Shown here: in pieces, positions 1 through 10,051 of the stretch
How positions within the stretch are numbered: position 1 is the first letter of the stretch
Layout: each line of letters begins with the position of its first letter
Source: Firmicutes bacterium AF25-13AC
GTDB taxonomy: Bacteria > Bacillota > Clostridia > Lachnospirales > Lachnospiraceae
DNA length: 64,000 nucleotides
NCBI GenBank assembly: GCA_003478935.1
Contig: QUFP01000005.1
Span: 70,803-134,802, forward strand
Reading direction: 5' to 3'
Made by a program: the position numbers and the translations under genes
The notes under the pieces: model-generated
The model's input: only the letters and a program-made list of their open reading frames with translations
What the model was told of the DNA's origin: nothing
Databases searched by the model: none

Positions 1-524
1 GTAATGTGACAAGAAAGAGCTTAAGAGAAAATTATGGTATGGTACTTCAGGAGACATGGCTTAAAAGTGGTACTATCCGTGAAAATCTGATGATGGGACG
101 CCCAGACGCAACAGAGGAAGAAATGATTCAGGCAGCAAAGGCAGCTCATGCACACAGCTTTATTAAGAGAATGCCAAAGGGCTATGACACCGAAATCGGT
201 CAGGATGGCGGTTCGTTATCACAGGGACAAAAACAGCTTCTTTGTATTACACGAGTTATGCTTTGTTTACCTCCGATGCTTATTCTTGATGAAGCAACCT
301 CATCAATCGATACCCGTACCGAGATCAAGATTCAGGAAGCATTTAACCGCATGATGCAGGGACGAACAAGCTTTATCGTGGCACATCGTCTTTCAACTAT
401 TCAGGAAGCAGATGTGATTCTTGTCATGAAGGATGGTCACATAATCGAGCAGGGCAACCATGAATCATTGCTTGCAAAGAATGGGTTCTATGCAAAGCTG
501 TATAATAGTCAGTTTGCTTTATAA
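1..524 (+). CDS. ABC exporter, C-terminal part of nucleotide-binding domain (partial)
   Basis: This is the 3' end of an ABC exporter half-transporter; the gene begins before the window and the reading frame is open from base 3. Visible motifs are a Q-loop (VLQETWLKSGT), a signature motif variant LSQGQKQ, Walker B with the catalytic glutamate (MLILDEATSSID) and the H-loop (IVAHRLST). The order and spacing match the MsbA/LmrA/BmrA-type multidrug or lipid exporters, in which an N-terminal six-helix membrane domain, missing here, precedes this domain. Such proteins often occur as heterodimers with an adjacent partner. The substrate cannot be told from this part. Confidence 0.9.
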   Translation, partial: NVTRKSLRENYGMVLQETWLKSGTIRENLMMGRPDATEEEMIQAAKAAHAHSFIKRMPKGYDTEIGQDGGSLSQGQKQLLCITRVMLCLPPMLILDEATSSIDTRTEIKIQEAFNRMMQGRTSFIVAHRLSTIQEADVILVMKDGHIIEQGNHESLLAKNGFYAKLYNSQFAL

Positions 525-582
525 TTGCAAAAAAAGTGTTACAACTGCAAAATAATCTGTCAGTTAGTTCATTCAAACGGTA

Positions 583-611
583 TTGACAAATTTTATCATC
601 AATGGTATACT
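583..611 (+). promoter_or_regulatory. Promoter of the mntP riboswitch transcript
   Basis: TTGACA (583-588), a 17-base spacer and TATACT (606-611) form a near-consensus sigma-A promoter. Transcription would start just before the riboswitch aptamer. Confidence 0.8.
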
Positions 612-613
612 TT

Positions 614-745
614 CGAAAGTTCCAAGAGGGAGTAGTCGGCGTACAAGATGTACGCAGTATTATCGACAAAATGGTGTAAGCACCCGGTATTACTTGAAAT
701 GATGAGACTCAGGGACAGCTTCGGCTGTCTCTGGGTCTTTTTTTA
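614..745 (+). promoter_or_regulatory. yybP-ykoY manganese riboswitch
   Basis: The leader of mntP contains the conserved GGGAGTAG element of the yybP-ykoY class near its 5' side (about 628-635) and a GATGAGACTC segment on its 3' side (about 701-710), matching the two conserved internal-loop strands of this aptamer. The 3' strand overlaps a terminator hairpin (706-744). This fits the known logic of the class: Mn2+ binding stabilises the aptamer, blocks terminator formation and turns on an efflux gene. The downstream gene is mntP, the expected target. I recognise this from motif and context, not from a covariance-model score. Confidence 0.8.
706..744 (+). terminator. Intrinsic terminator, riboswitch expression platform
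   Basis: A long stem with a TTCG tetraloop (GGGACAGC-TTCG-GCTGTCTC core) is followed by a run of T residues at 737-744. Its 5' arm overlaps the 3' part of the aptamer, so folding of the two is mutually exclusive. Confidence 0.8.
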
Positions 746-788
746 CGGCAAAACCAAAACTATAAAAAATGAAGAGAGGGAAAAACGA

Positions 789-1346
789 ATGAGTTTAGTG
801 GAGTTATTTATTCTGGCGGTGGGTCTGTCTATGGATGCGTTTGCTGTATCAATCTGTAAGGGCTTGTCTTTGGGGAAAATTACAAAAAAGCACATGGCAA
901 TCGCAGGTGCGTGGTTTGGCGGCTTTCAGGCACTGATGCCGCTTATCGGATATTTTCTTGGAAGTTTTTTTGCCGATATGATCACGAAGTATTCGCACTG
1001 GATTGCGTTTGTGCTGCTTATTATTATCGGTGGAAACATGATTAAGGAAGCGATGGGAGAAGAAGAAAAGGTTGATGCCTGTATGGATGCCAAGGAGATG
1101 TTTCTTTTGGCGATTGCCACTAGCATTGATGCACTTGCCGTTGGTGTAACCTTTGCATTCTTAAAGGTACAGATAGTTCCAGCTGTAAGCTTTATTGGCT
1201 GTGTAACCTTTGTCTGTTCTGCAATTGGCGTTAAGATTGGAAGTATATTTGGATCTAAATATCGCTCAAAAGCAGAGTTTTGCGGAGGTGTGATTCTTAT
1301 TTTAATTGGACTGAAGATTTTACTTAATGGATTAGGAATTATGTAA
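789..1346 (+). CDS. mntP: Manganese efflux pump MntP
   Basis: The product is a 185-residue polytopic membrane protein of the MntP (YebN, formerly DUF204) family, which exports Mn2+. About six hydrophobic helices are present. Two internally related halves carry the conserved acidic motifs: [12 protein letters not shown] in the first half and [12 protein letters not shown] in the second. The ATG at 789 follows GAGAGG at good spacing. Regulation by the upstream yybP-ykoY riboswitch fits the function: excess Mn2+ should permit read-through. The gene stops only 6 bases before the left inverted repeat of the inserted mobile element, so the coding region was not interrupted. Confidence 0.93.
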   Translation: MSLVELFILAVGLSMDAFAVSICKGLSLGKITKKHMAIAGAWFGGFQALMPLIGYFLGSFFADMITKYSHWIAFVLLIIIGGNMIKEAMGEEEKVDACMDAKEMFLLAIATSIDALAVGVTFAFLKVQIVPAVSFIGCVTFVCSAIGVKIGSIFGSKYRSKAEFCGGVILILIGLKILLNGLGIM

Positions 1347-1352
1347 AAAAGA

Positions 1353-1367
1353 GAGCAATCACCCAGA
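1353..1367 (+). repeat. Left terminal inverted repeat of the mobile element
   Basis: GAGCAATCACCCAGA, matched in inverse orientation at 10269-10283 with one difference. It begins six bases after the mntP stop codon. Confidence 0.75.
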
Positions 1368-1393
1368 AGCTATATGCTGTGAAAGGGGGATAA

Positions 1394-3618
<2,225 letters not shown>

Positions 3619-3655
3619 GCGTCAAGAGCCGGAAAAATCCCATATTTCACGATAG

Positions 3656-3699
3656 AAACGCTCTGGACGAGGAATGTATCGCCGGAGCGTTTTCTATTT
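3656..3699 (+). terminator. Terminator after the recombinase-tnpV operon
   Basis: AAACGCTC and GAGCGTTT pair across a 21-base loop and are followed by TTCTATTT. The stem-loop lies 38 bases after the tnpV stop. Confidence 0.6.
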
Positions 3700-3788
3700 G
3701 AAAATCCTCATTTTCCCCAAGTCAAGAGCCGGGAAAAACACCCGAAAAATGCCCCTATTGCGTAACAGGGGCGCAGAAAGGAGAGTTT

Positions 3789-4103
3789 ATGAGAACAGGG
3801 CTTACGAAGCAGGAAAAGACCACCGATATATGGTTTGACGAGAAAGACCCGCTGATCTATATCCGCACCCACAACACCGACTTAAAGAAGCGGCTTGCCG
3901 CCTACGCCGGACAGCACCCCGACCAGTGCCGCCAGACTGACGCAGACCCGGACACGGGCTGCATGGAGTTTGAAATCCGCAAGGGGCGGTTCTCTTTCCG
4001 TCTGACCGCCCCATACAACGAGGAACGCCGCAGGGCGGCAAGCGAAGCGGCAAAGAAACATTCCGGCAACTTGACACACCCTATTCAAAAAGATGTGCTA
4101 TAA
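3789..4103 (+). CDS. Conserved hypothetical protein of mobile elements
   Basis: This encodes 104 residues, mostly charged, with no membrane segment. The N-terminal part (TTDIWFDEKDPLIYIRTHN) and the C-terminal FSFRLTAPYNEERRRAASEAAKK are of a type I associate with gut Firmicutes mobile elements, but I cannot assign a function. GAAAGGAGAG sits 7 bases before the ATG. A GCCCCT...AGGGGC hairpin (about 3749-3771) lies just upstream. The TAA stop is part of the extended -10 element of the following sigma gene. Confidence 0.7.
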   Translation: MRTGLTKQEKTTDIWFDEKDPLIYIRTHNTDLKKRLAAYAGQHPDQCRQTDADPDTGCMEFEIRKGRFSFRLTAPYNEERRRAASEAAKKHSGNLTHPIQKDVL

Positions 4104-4104
4104 T
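4096..4104 (+). promoter_or_regulatory. Extended -10 promoter for the sigma-factor pair
   Basis: TGCTATAAT is an extended -10 element. A TTGACA occurs at 4071 but with a 22-base gap, so it is probably not the working -35. Transcription would start about 75 bases before the sigma gene. Confidence 0.5.
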
Positions 4105-4187
4105 TTTTTTGAAAAAGTTTCGGATTAGATGTAGTATTTGCAGCTGAAACCGTAGTACATAGGTGAAGCCCGAAAGGAGGCGGTGAG

Positions 4188-4748
4188 ATGATAGACGACG
4201 AAAAAATCATAGAAATGTTTTTTGGACGTTCAGAACAAGGCATACGAGAGCTGGATATAAAATACGGAAAGGTCTGCCACAATCTTTCCTACCATATCGT
4301 AGGCAGCAGACAAGACGCGGAGGAATGTGTAAACGACGCTTATTTAGGCGCATGGAACGCCATTCCCCCGGCACGACCTAACCCGCTGCTATCTTATCTT
4401 GTTAAAATCGTTCGGAACATTTCACTCAAAATCTATTGGAGAAAGGAAGCAGCCAAACGGAGCAGCCATTACACGATTGCTTTGGAAGAAATTGAAGCCT
4501 GTATAGCAGCCCCGAATACAGTAGAAGCAGAAATCGAAGCCAAAGAGTTAGCCCGTATCATTGAAGCATTTTTAGACACGCTGACTACCGAAAACCGCGT
4601 TATTTTCATGCGCCGCTATTGGTTTTCCGACAGCTATAAGGACATAGCCGAGTTTATGGGGCTTTCAGAAAAAAACATTTCTGTCCGGCTGACCCGTATC
4701 CGCGAGAAGATGAAGCAATATTTGATTGAAAGAGAGGTATTCGTATGA
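4188..4748 (+). CDS. ECF-type RNA polymerase sigma factor
   Basis: A 186-residue sigma-70 family protein with only regions 2 and 4. Region 2 lies about residues 10-95, with the AEECVNDAYLGAWNAIPP stretch and the promoter-melting and -10 helices around YLVKIVRNISLKIYWRK. Region 4 is at about 125-180, with a helix-turn-helix around YKDIAEFMGLSEKNISVRLTRIREKM. GGAGG precedes the ATG by 6 bases. The stop overlaps the next gene by 4 bases, the usual arrangement of a sigma factor with a membrane-bound partner. A sigma factor as cargo of a mobilizable element suggests that the element, or a host function, responds to an outside signal. Confidence 0.88.
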   Translation: MIDDEKIIEMFFGRSEQGIRELDIKYGKVCHNLSYHIVGSRQDAEECVNDAYLGAWNAIPPARPNPLLSYLVKIVRNISLKIYWRKEAAKRSSHYTIALEEIEACIAAPNTVEAEIEAKELARIIEAFLDTLTTENRVIFMRRYWFSDSYKDIAEFMGLSEKNISVRLTRIREKMKQYLIEREVFV

Positions 4749-5461
4749 ACGCAAAAAAGTTTTCCGACGCTATGAGTGAACTTGATACGAAATATGTTGA
4801 TGAAGCCCTTAACTACAAAAAGAAAGCAAAGAAACCCGGTTGGGTTAAGTGGGGAGCTATGGCGGCTTGCTTTGCAGTAATTGCTGTTTTAGGCGTAGGC
4901 GTATTTCAAAGTGGATTGTTCGGGAACAAAACTGACATTGCCACTTTGGACAACGGAAATGAAATCATCTTTGTAAAATCGGAAACTGCTGGCTCAAGCA
5001 TTGACATTGACGGGACTATAACAACAAGGCAACTTACGGAAACGGAAGCTGCATCTCTTTTTCCAAACTTGACCGTTACAGCTCATGCAGTTTTTCGTGT
5101 TGATGATACTGTTTCCGACAGCAACAAAGAATTGATTGGTTTTGAGGGAAAAATCGAAAATGCCAAAGTGGTAATATCTACAACGGATATAGCACTACTT
5201 GATACGAAGATTGTAGGAAGTGAAGAAAGTAGCGAAGTAAATGGCACAAGCGTGACGGCAGGATATTTTGTAACAGACCGGAACAGCGTGGGAGAACAGA
5301 ATGTAATTTACTATGCGACCTTTAAGTTGGGAGATAGCACCGTATATGTTGAAAATGCGGGTGCAAAAACTGAAAGCGAAAGTGTGAAAAACGATTTGGC
5401 TACCATTATCCAAGAGCTGATAAATAATGGTGCGCTTGACCTAAGTTCTTTCAACGGATAA
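4745..5461 (+). CDS. Single-pass membrane protein, putative anti-sigma partner
   Basis: A 238-residue protein with a charged cytoplasmic N-terminus (about 1-32), one transmembrane helix (about 35-55, WGAMAACFAVIAVLGVGVF) and an exported domain of about 180 residues. Its start overlaps the ECF sigma gene by 4 bases. The order sigma then membrane protein, and the topology, suggest it holds the sigma factor inactive until a signal arrives. I see no zinc-binding anti-sigma motif (HxxxCxxC), so that role is inferred from context only. The exported domain has no motif I recognise. Confidence 0.7.
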   Translation: MNAKKFSDAMSELDTKYVDEALNYKKKAKKPGWVKWGAMAACFAVIAVLGVGVFQSGLFGNKTDIATLDNGNEIIFVKSETAGSSIDIDGTITTRQLTETEAASLFPNLTVTAHAVFRVDDTVSDSNKELIGFEGKIENAKVVISTTDIALLDTKIVGSEESSEVNGTSVTAGYFVTDRNSVGEQNVIYYATFKLGDSTVYVENAGAKTESESVKNDLATIIQELINNGALDLSSFNG

Positions 5462-5550
5462 CCCCATGAAAATTTAATACTACCATCAGGACAGCCGAGC
5501 AAATCGACTGTCCTTTTTCTATGTCTACGGACAGAAAGGAGCGACCACCC

Positions 5551-5844
5551 ATGACGAAACCGAGAGAGAAAACCCGCGAGGAATTGCGAGCCGAGATTGA
5601 GGACGGAAAGAAGAAAATCCAGCAGTTTGAGAACCGGGAAAAAATGTTGCGTCAGAAGCTATCCAAAGAGGAACGCAGAACGCGCAGCCACCGCCTTATC
5701 GTCCGGGGCGCAGTCTTTGAAAGCATTGTGCCGGAAGCAAAGAACATGACCGACGAGGAAGCCGCAGCACTTCTTAGGCTTGCCTTGACGAGTGAACCAG
5801 CGCGGGAATATCTGAAAAAACGAGCCGAGGGAGCGACAAGCTGA
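5551..5844 (+). CDS. DUF3847-like small protein
   Basis: A 97-residue, strongly charged protein. The N-terminal half is a predicted coiled coil (REELRAEIEDGKKKIQQFE, then REKMLRQKLSKEERRTRSHR). The C-terminal half carries FESIVPEAKNMTDEEAAALL. This pattern matches proteins annotated as DUF3847 next to MobA/MobL relaxases, where a mobilization-accessory role is plausible but unproven. The ATG at 5551 is chosen because AAAGGAG lies upstream; an earlier ATG at 5521 lacks a good site. Confidence 0.7.
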   Translation: MTKPREKTREELRAEIEDGKKKIQQFENREKMLRQKLSKEERRTRSHRLIVRGAVFESIVPEAKNMTDEEAAALLRLALTSEPAREYLKKRAEGATS

Positions 5845-6070
5845 AAATCCCTTAGGCACTAAGGGCGCACTTATACACCCTTACGGGCGTGTGCGCTCTG
5901 CCGAGGGCTTATCTCCGCACAGGGAGATTTCCCCGCACTCCGATATGGCGGCTTTGCCGCAACAAGGGGCTGCACCCCTTGCGCCGCTTTGCGGCTATCC
6001 CTGCACACCCACAAAAACAGTACACCCGCCGTTGGCGTCTGTGCCATTTTTGCGGGTTTTATTATCCTAT
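5845..6070 (+). other. Candidate origin of transfer region (hairpin cluster)
   Basis: The 230-base gap upstream of the relaxase holds at least six inverted repeats: CCCTTA/TAAGGG (5849-5865), GCGCAC..GTGCGC (5865-5896), ATCTCC/GGAGAT (5911-5928), GCGGC/GCCGC (5948-5960), AAGGGG/CCCCTT (5964-5980) and GCCGC/GCGGC (5983-5995). Dense inverted repeats directly before a mob gene are typical of oriT. The nick site cannot be assigned by eye. Confidence 0.5.
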
Positions 6071-6077
6071 CCGGGAG

Positions 6078-7586
6078 GTGATACCAATAGCCATTTACCA
6101 TTGGAACGTCGGCATTGTGAGCCGAGGAAAAGGCAAATCAGCCGTTGCCGCAGCCGCCTACCGAAGCGGTGAAAAGCTGACAAACGAATGGGACGGAATG
6201 ACCCATGACTACACCCACAAAGGCGGCGTTGTCCATACAGAAATCATGCTGCCGCCCCACGCACCGCCCTCATTCGCTGACCGTTCAACCTTGTGGAACA
6301 GCGTGGAGCTTTACGAGAAAGCCGGGAACGCCCAGCTTGCGCGTGAGATTGACGCAGCGCTCCCCATAGAATTATCCAGAGAGGAACAGATCCGGCTTGT
6401 CCGGGAATACTGTTCCTCTCAATTTGTTTCCAGAGGAATGTGCGTTGATTATGCCATTCACGACACCAACAGCGGCAATCCCCATTGTCATATCATGCTG
6501 ACTATGCGCCCCCTTGACGAGCGCGGCGCATGGGCGGCGAAATCCAAAAAGGAATATGACCTTGACGAAAACGGCGAGCGTATCCGCTTGCCAAGTGGCA
6601 GATACAAAACTCACAAAGTTGACCTTACAGGCTGGAACAACAAGGACAACACCCTCTTGTGGCGCAAGGCATGGGCTGACTTTACCAACGACTTTTTGGA
6701 GAGGAACGGAAGCCCGGAGCGTATCGACCACCGCAGCAACGCCGAGCGCGGCATTGACGAGATACCCACAGTCCACATGGGCGTGGCGGCTTGCCAGATG
6801 GAGAAGAAAGGTATCGCCACCGAGAAAGGCGAACTGAACCGAAATATCCAAAAGGCAAACCGCCTTATCCGGGAAATCCGGGCGCAGATTGGGAAGCTCA
6901 AAGAATGGATTGCCGACCTGTTCAAATCGTGGGAAACCGCCCCGAAGCAGCCGCCGCAATCTCCCAACCTTGCAAATCTGTTGATGAAGTATTTGAGCGT
7001 TCAGAGAGAAAAGAGCCGGAAGTATTCGCAGCGTTGGCAACAACAGCACACAGCCGATGAACTGAAAACCATAGCGGCAGCGGTCAACTATCTCTCCGAG
7101 CATGGTATCTCTAATCTTGATGAGCTGGACGCTTCTCTTTCCTCTGTCAGTGATAAAGCCTATTCAATCCGGGAGGGAATGAAAACCGCCGAGCAGCGCA
7201 TGAAAGAACTGCAAAAACTCATGGAGTACGGCAGAAATTATCAGACCTACAAGCCCATACAGGACGAGTATCGGCAAATCCGCTGGAAAGGAAAACAGGA
7301 GAAGTTTGCGGAAGCCCGCCGCGCCGAGCTTACCCTATGGGACGCGGCAAACCGCTATCTCCATGCCCATTTGCCGGAGGGCGTGAAAACCCTGCCGATC
7401 TCCGCGTGGGAGAAAGAATATACCGCCCTCAAAGCACAGCGGAAAGCGGAATATGACACGCTGAAAGCCACCCGCGCCGAGGTTGCCGAGCTTCAAAAAA
7501 TCCGCAAATGCGTGGATATTGCACTCCGCGCCGACCAACCGGAGCAGGCACAGACCCGCACCAAGCGGCACGAACAGGAGCGATAA
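6078..7586 (+). CDS. MobA/MobL family relaxase
   Basis: A MobQ-type relaxase that would nick oriT and lead the DNA strand during mobilization. The N-terminal domain shows IVSRGKGKSAVAAAAYRSGE (about 10-30) and the metal-binding histidine triad in HDTNSGNPHCHIMLTMRP (about 130-147). The C-terminal half is a long charged helical region, with KQEKFAEARRAELTLW near the end. The start is uncertain: GTG at 6078 is the nearest conventional codon but overlaps the GGAGGTG ribosome site. By spacing and family pattern (M-A-I-Y-H) the ATA codon at 6087 looks like the ancestral start. Confidence 0.88.
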   Translation: MIPIAIYHWNVGIVSRGKGKSAVAAAAYRSGEKLTNEWDGMTHDYTHKGGVVHTEIMLPPHAPPSFADRSTLWNSVELYEKAGNAQLAREIDAALPIELSREEQIRLVREYCSSQFVSRGMCVDYAIHDTNSGNPHCHIMLTMRPLDERGAWAAKSKKEYDLDENGERIRLPSGRYKTHKVDLTGWNNKDNTLLWRKAWADFTNDFLERNGSPERIDHRSNAERGIDEIPTVHMGVAACQMEKKGIATEKGELNRNIQKANRLIREIRAQIGKLKEWIADLFKSWETAPKQPPQSPNLANLLMKYLSVQREKSRKYSQRWQQQHTADELKTIAAAVNYLSEHGISNLDELDASLSSVSDKAYSIREGMKTAEQRMKELQKLMEYGRNYQTYKPIQDEYRQIRWKGKQEKFAEARRAELTLWDAANRYLHAHLPEGVKTLPISAWEKEYTALKAQRKAEYDTLKATRAEVAELQKIRKCVDIALRADQPEQAQTRTKRHEQER

Positions 7587-7592
7587 AGGAAA

Positions 7593-7618
7593 GGACGGGC
7601 AAGCTGCTTTGCCTGTCC
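7593..7618 (+). terminator. Hairpin after the relaxase gene
   Basis: GGACGGGCAA and TTGCCTGTCC form a 10-bp stem with one G-U pair just after the mob stop. There is no clear T run, so it may be an mRNA 3' end or a weak terminator. Confidence 0.45.
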
Positions 7619-7647
7619 GCCCTAAATGCTTTCTGATAAACTGGAAG

Positions 7648-7965
7648 TTATCTTTTTCTTAATGGCAATGCTATTAAATTTCCCAATAATGCAATAACAG
7701 CATATCCAACTACATAAACCCATGCACTTGAGTTATAAAATATAAATATAGATGGCGCAAACATTATTGCTACAATCAAAATATACCAGAAGTTAAAACC
7801 ATTCCTAATCCCATAAAAAACAGAGGTTATTAAACATATTAGAGGAATAATTACTAACATAACAATCATTGCACTTCCTGTGTCTTTTATAAACCAAGGA
7901 ACGATATAAAAATCTATCAGCAACAGTAGGTAGAAAACCATGTTCTTTTTTAATTTATCCATCAT
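7648..7965 (-). CDS. Small polytopic membrane protein, cargo of the element
   Basis: A 105-residue protein with three or four hydrophobic helices (around 8-26, 29-48, 58-75 and 80-98) and basic ends (MMDKLKK, LPLRKR). I do not recognise the family. It is the only minus-strand gene in the element, and it is clearly more AT-rich than the neighbouring mob and rep genes, suggesting a separate acquisition. It has its own promoter. The ribosome site GAAAGGA precedes the ATG. Confidence 0.7.
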   Translation of the reverse strand: MMDKLKKNMVFYLLLLIDFYIVPWFIKDTGSAMIVMLVIIPLICLITSVFYGIRNGFNFWYILIVAIMFAPSIFIFYNSSAWVYVVGYAVIALLGNLIALPLRKR

Positions 7966-8000
7966 ATCATCATCCTTTCAAATTCCAATTTGTCGATTTC

Positions 8001-8029
8001 ATTATACTCAAAACCTATGAACAATTCAA
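8001..8029 (-). promoter_or_regulatory. Promoter for the minus-strand membrane protein gene
   Basis: On the minus strand TTGAAT (8029-8024), a 17-base spacer and TATAAT (8006-8001) lie 36 bases before the start codon. It overlaps the region just upstream of the rep gene, so the two are divergent. Confidence 0.65.
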
Positions 8030-8052
8030 CCACAGAAAGCGAGGTATCAACC

Positions 8053-9690
8053 ATGTATTACACCCAAGAACAGATAGACCGCGCCAACCAAGCCGACCTT
8101 GTTTCTTTCCTGCAATCACAGGGCGAGCAGCTTATCCGCGCCGGGAATGAATACCGCTGGAAGCGGCACGACAGCCTGACCGTCCGGGGAAACAAATGGT
8201 ACAGGCACAGCCAGAGCAAGGGCGGCGCACCCATTGATTTTGTCATGGAGTTTTTCGGCAAGAGCTTCACCGAAGCCGTTGAACTTCTCGCAGGAGAAAA
8301 GGGAGCTACACCGCCGCCGGACAGACCAAGCCCCGCGTCCTTTTCTGACTTCCGACTGCCGCCCCGCAGCACCGACAACCGAACAGCGAGGAACTACCTC
8401 ACAGCTGCCCGCCGCATTGATGAAGATGTGACGGGCTTTTTCTTTGCCAGCGGCGATATTTACGAGGACGCAACCCACCACAACGCCGTATTCGTCGGCA
8501 GAGATGAAAGCGGCATACCACGCTACGCCCACCAGCGCGGAACAGCCGGGAGTTTCCGGCTTGATGTGAAAGGCAGCGACAAAGCCTTTAACTTCTGCTA
8601 CCGGGGCGAGGGCGAAAGATTGTTTGTCTTTGAAGCCCCGATAGACCTCTTATCTTTCCTCTGCCTGTTCAAAAAGGATTGGCAAAAGCAAAGCTATCTG
8701 GCGTTGGGCGGCGTGGGCGAAAAAGCCCTTTTGCGTTTCCTTTCTGACCGTCCGAACATCAAGACCGTGTACCTCTGCCTTGACAGCGACAACGCCGGAA
8801 ACGATGCTTGCAGCCGCCTTGCGGAGCTTGTGCCGGAGGGCTTGACCGTCCACCGCCTTCTCCCGCTTTACAAGGACTGGAATGAGGTATTGCAGCACCG
8901 GGCAGAAATCGCGGACGGGAAGTATATCCGGGAAGCGATTTACGGCTTGAAAGAGCCGCCGCAGGAAGAAACCGTTGAGATTATCCGCATGAGCGAGGTT
9001 GACACCCAGACCGTTGAATGGCTATGGGAGCCGTATATTCCCTTTGGGAAAGTAACCATTGTGCAGGGCAACCCCGGCGAGGGCAAGACCACCTTTGCGC
9101 TGCGCCTTGCCGCCGCCTGCACCACCGGGGGAACGCTGCCGGGAATGAAGCCCTTGCCGCCATTCCAAGTGATTTACCAGACCGCCGAAGACGGTTTGGG
9201 CGATACCGTCAAACCCCGCTTGATGGAAGCAGAAGCCGACCTTGACCGCGTACTTGTGATTGATGAAGCCAAACGGGAGCTTACCCTCTCCGACGAGCGC
9301 ATAGAAAAGGCAATCACGCAGAACGGGGCGCGGCTGATTATCCTTGATCCCATACAGGCGTACATGGGCGAAAAAACCGACATGAACCGGGCAAACGAAG
9401 TGCGCCCCATGTTCCGCCGCCTTGCCGATGTTGCCGAGCGTACCGGGTGCGCCGTTATCCTTATCGGACATCTCAACAAAGCTGCCGGAGGGCAGAGCGC
9501 ATACCGGGGTTTAGGTTCTATTGACTTCCGCGCAGCCGCCCGGAGCGTGCTTCTTATTGGGCGCGTAAAGCGTGAGCCGAATGTGCGCGTTATCATTCAC
9601 GACAAATCTTCCCTTGCGCCGGAGGGAAAGCCCGTAGCCTTTTGCCTTGACCCGGAAACAGGCTTTGAGTGGATAGCGAATATGATATAA
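8053..9690 (+). CDS. RepA-like protein: primase/Toprim region plus RecA-type ATPase
   Basis: A 545-residue replication-type protein. The N-terminal part (about 1-95) resembles the DUF3991/CHC2-like primase region (KWYRHSQSKGGAPIDFVMEFFG). The middle (about 160-280) has a Toprim-like core (FVFEAPIDLLSF, and TVYLCLDSDNAGNDAC). The C-terminal half is an AAA_25/RepA-type ATPase with Walker A GNPGEGKTTFA and a Walker B-like LIILDPIQAY. It probably drives replication of the excised circle. The reading frame ends early after GFEWIANMI: loss of one G near 9676 appears to separate it from its C-terminal domain (9669-9929). The ATG at 8053 fits the family start better than an upstream ATG. Confidence 0.85.
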   Translation: MYYTQEQIDRANQADLVSFLQSQGEQLIRAGNEYRWKRHDSLTVRGNKWYRHSQSKGGAPIDFVMEFFGKSFTEAVELLAGEKGATPPPDRPSPASFSDFRLPPRSTDNRTARNYLTAARRIDEDVTGFFFASGDIYEDATHHNAVFVGRDESGIPRYAHQRGTAGSFRLDVKGSDKAFNFCYRGEGERLFVFEAPIDLLSFLCLFKKDWQKQSYLALGGVGEKALLRFLSDRPNIKTVYLCLDSDNAGNDACSRLAELVPEGLTVHRLLPLYKDWNEVLQHRAEIADGKYIREAIYGLKEPPQEETVEIIRMSEVDTQTVEWLWEPYIPFGKVTIVQGNPGEGKTTFALRLAAACTTGGTLPGMKPLPPFQVIYQTAEDGLGDTVKPRLMEAEADLDRVLVIDEAKRELTLSDERIEKAITQNGARLIILDPIQAYMGEKTDMNRANEVRPMFRRLADVAERTGCAVILIGHLNKAAGGQSAYRGLGSIDFRAAARSVLLIGRVKREPNVRVIIHDKSSLAPEGKPVAFCLDPETGFEWIANMI

Positions 9691-9929
9691 CCGCCGACGA
9701 GTTGCTGTCCGGCGCGGGCGGCAACAACGCCACCAAAACCGAACAGGCTGAAAAGCTGATACTTGACCTACTGGCAGACGGAAAAGAGCTTGCCAGCGAG
9801 GATATAGAGAAAGCCGCAGCCGACGCGGGGATTTCTGCCCGTACTGTCCGGGCGGCAAAGAAAAACCTTGACAGGCGCATTACTTCAAAGCGTATCGGCG
9901 CAGCATGGTATCACGCCCTAAAAAAGTGA
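9669..9929 (+). pseudogene. Detached C-terminal domain of the RepA-like protein
   Basis: About 80 residues (EYDITADELLSG, then KTEQAEKLILDLLADGKEL) including a winged-helix-like segment (ASEDIEKAAADAGISARTVR). Restoring one G at about 9676 would give GFEWIGEYDITADELL in one frame, which agrees with my memory of related RepA-like proteins where this domain is fused. Translation as a separate protein from the GTG at 9669 is possible but has no good ribosome site. Confidence 0.65.
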
Positions 9930-9963
9930 ACTGGCAAAATCCAAGTGGCAAAACCCAGATACC

Positions 9964-9989
9964 TTGCCACTTTGCCACTTCGCCACTTC
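9964..9989 (+). repeat. Tandem 8-bp repeats TTGCCACT, iteron-like
   Basis: Three consecutive units (TTGCCACT, TTGCCACT, TCGCCACT) are preceded by inverse copies (AAGTGGCAAAA near 9953 and CTGGCAAAA near 9931). Placed right after the rep gene, they resemble Rep-binding iterons of a replication origin. Confidence 0.45.
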
Positions 9990-10004
9990 AACCTCAAAAC
10001 CACC

Positions 10005-10034
10005 GCCCCATGTATGACCGCATGGGGCTTTTCT
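10005..10034 (+). terminator. Intrinsic terminator after the rep genes
   Basis: GCCCCATG and CATGGGGC form a perfect 8-bp stem with an 8-base loop, followed by TTTTCT. Confidence 0.75.
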
Positions 10035-10051
10035 CATGGAAAGGAGAGCCT

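Noticed and set aside
4071..4104. TTGACA at 4071 as -35 of the sigma-pair promoter
   Set aside because: The gap to TATAAT is 22 bases, too long; the extended -10 is a better explanation.
6372..7103. Minus-strand open frame of 243 codons inside the relaxase
   Set aside because: It is antisense to a clear MobA/MobL coding region with catalytic motifs; GC-rich codons leave the opposite frame open.
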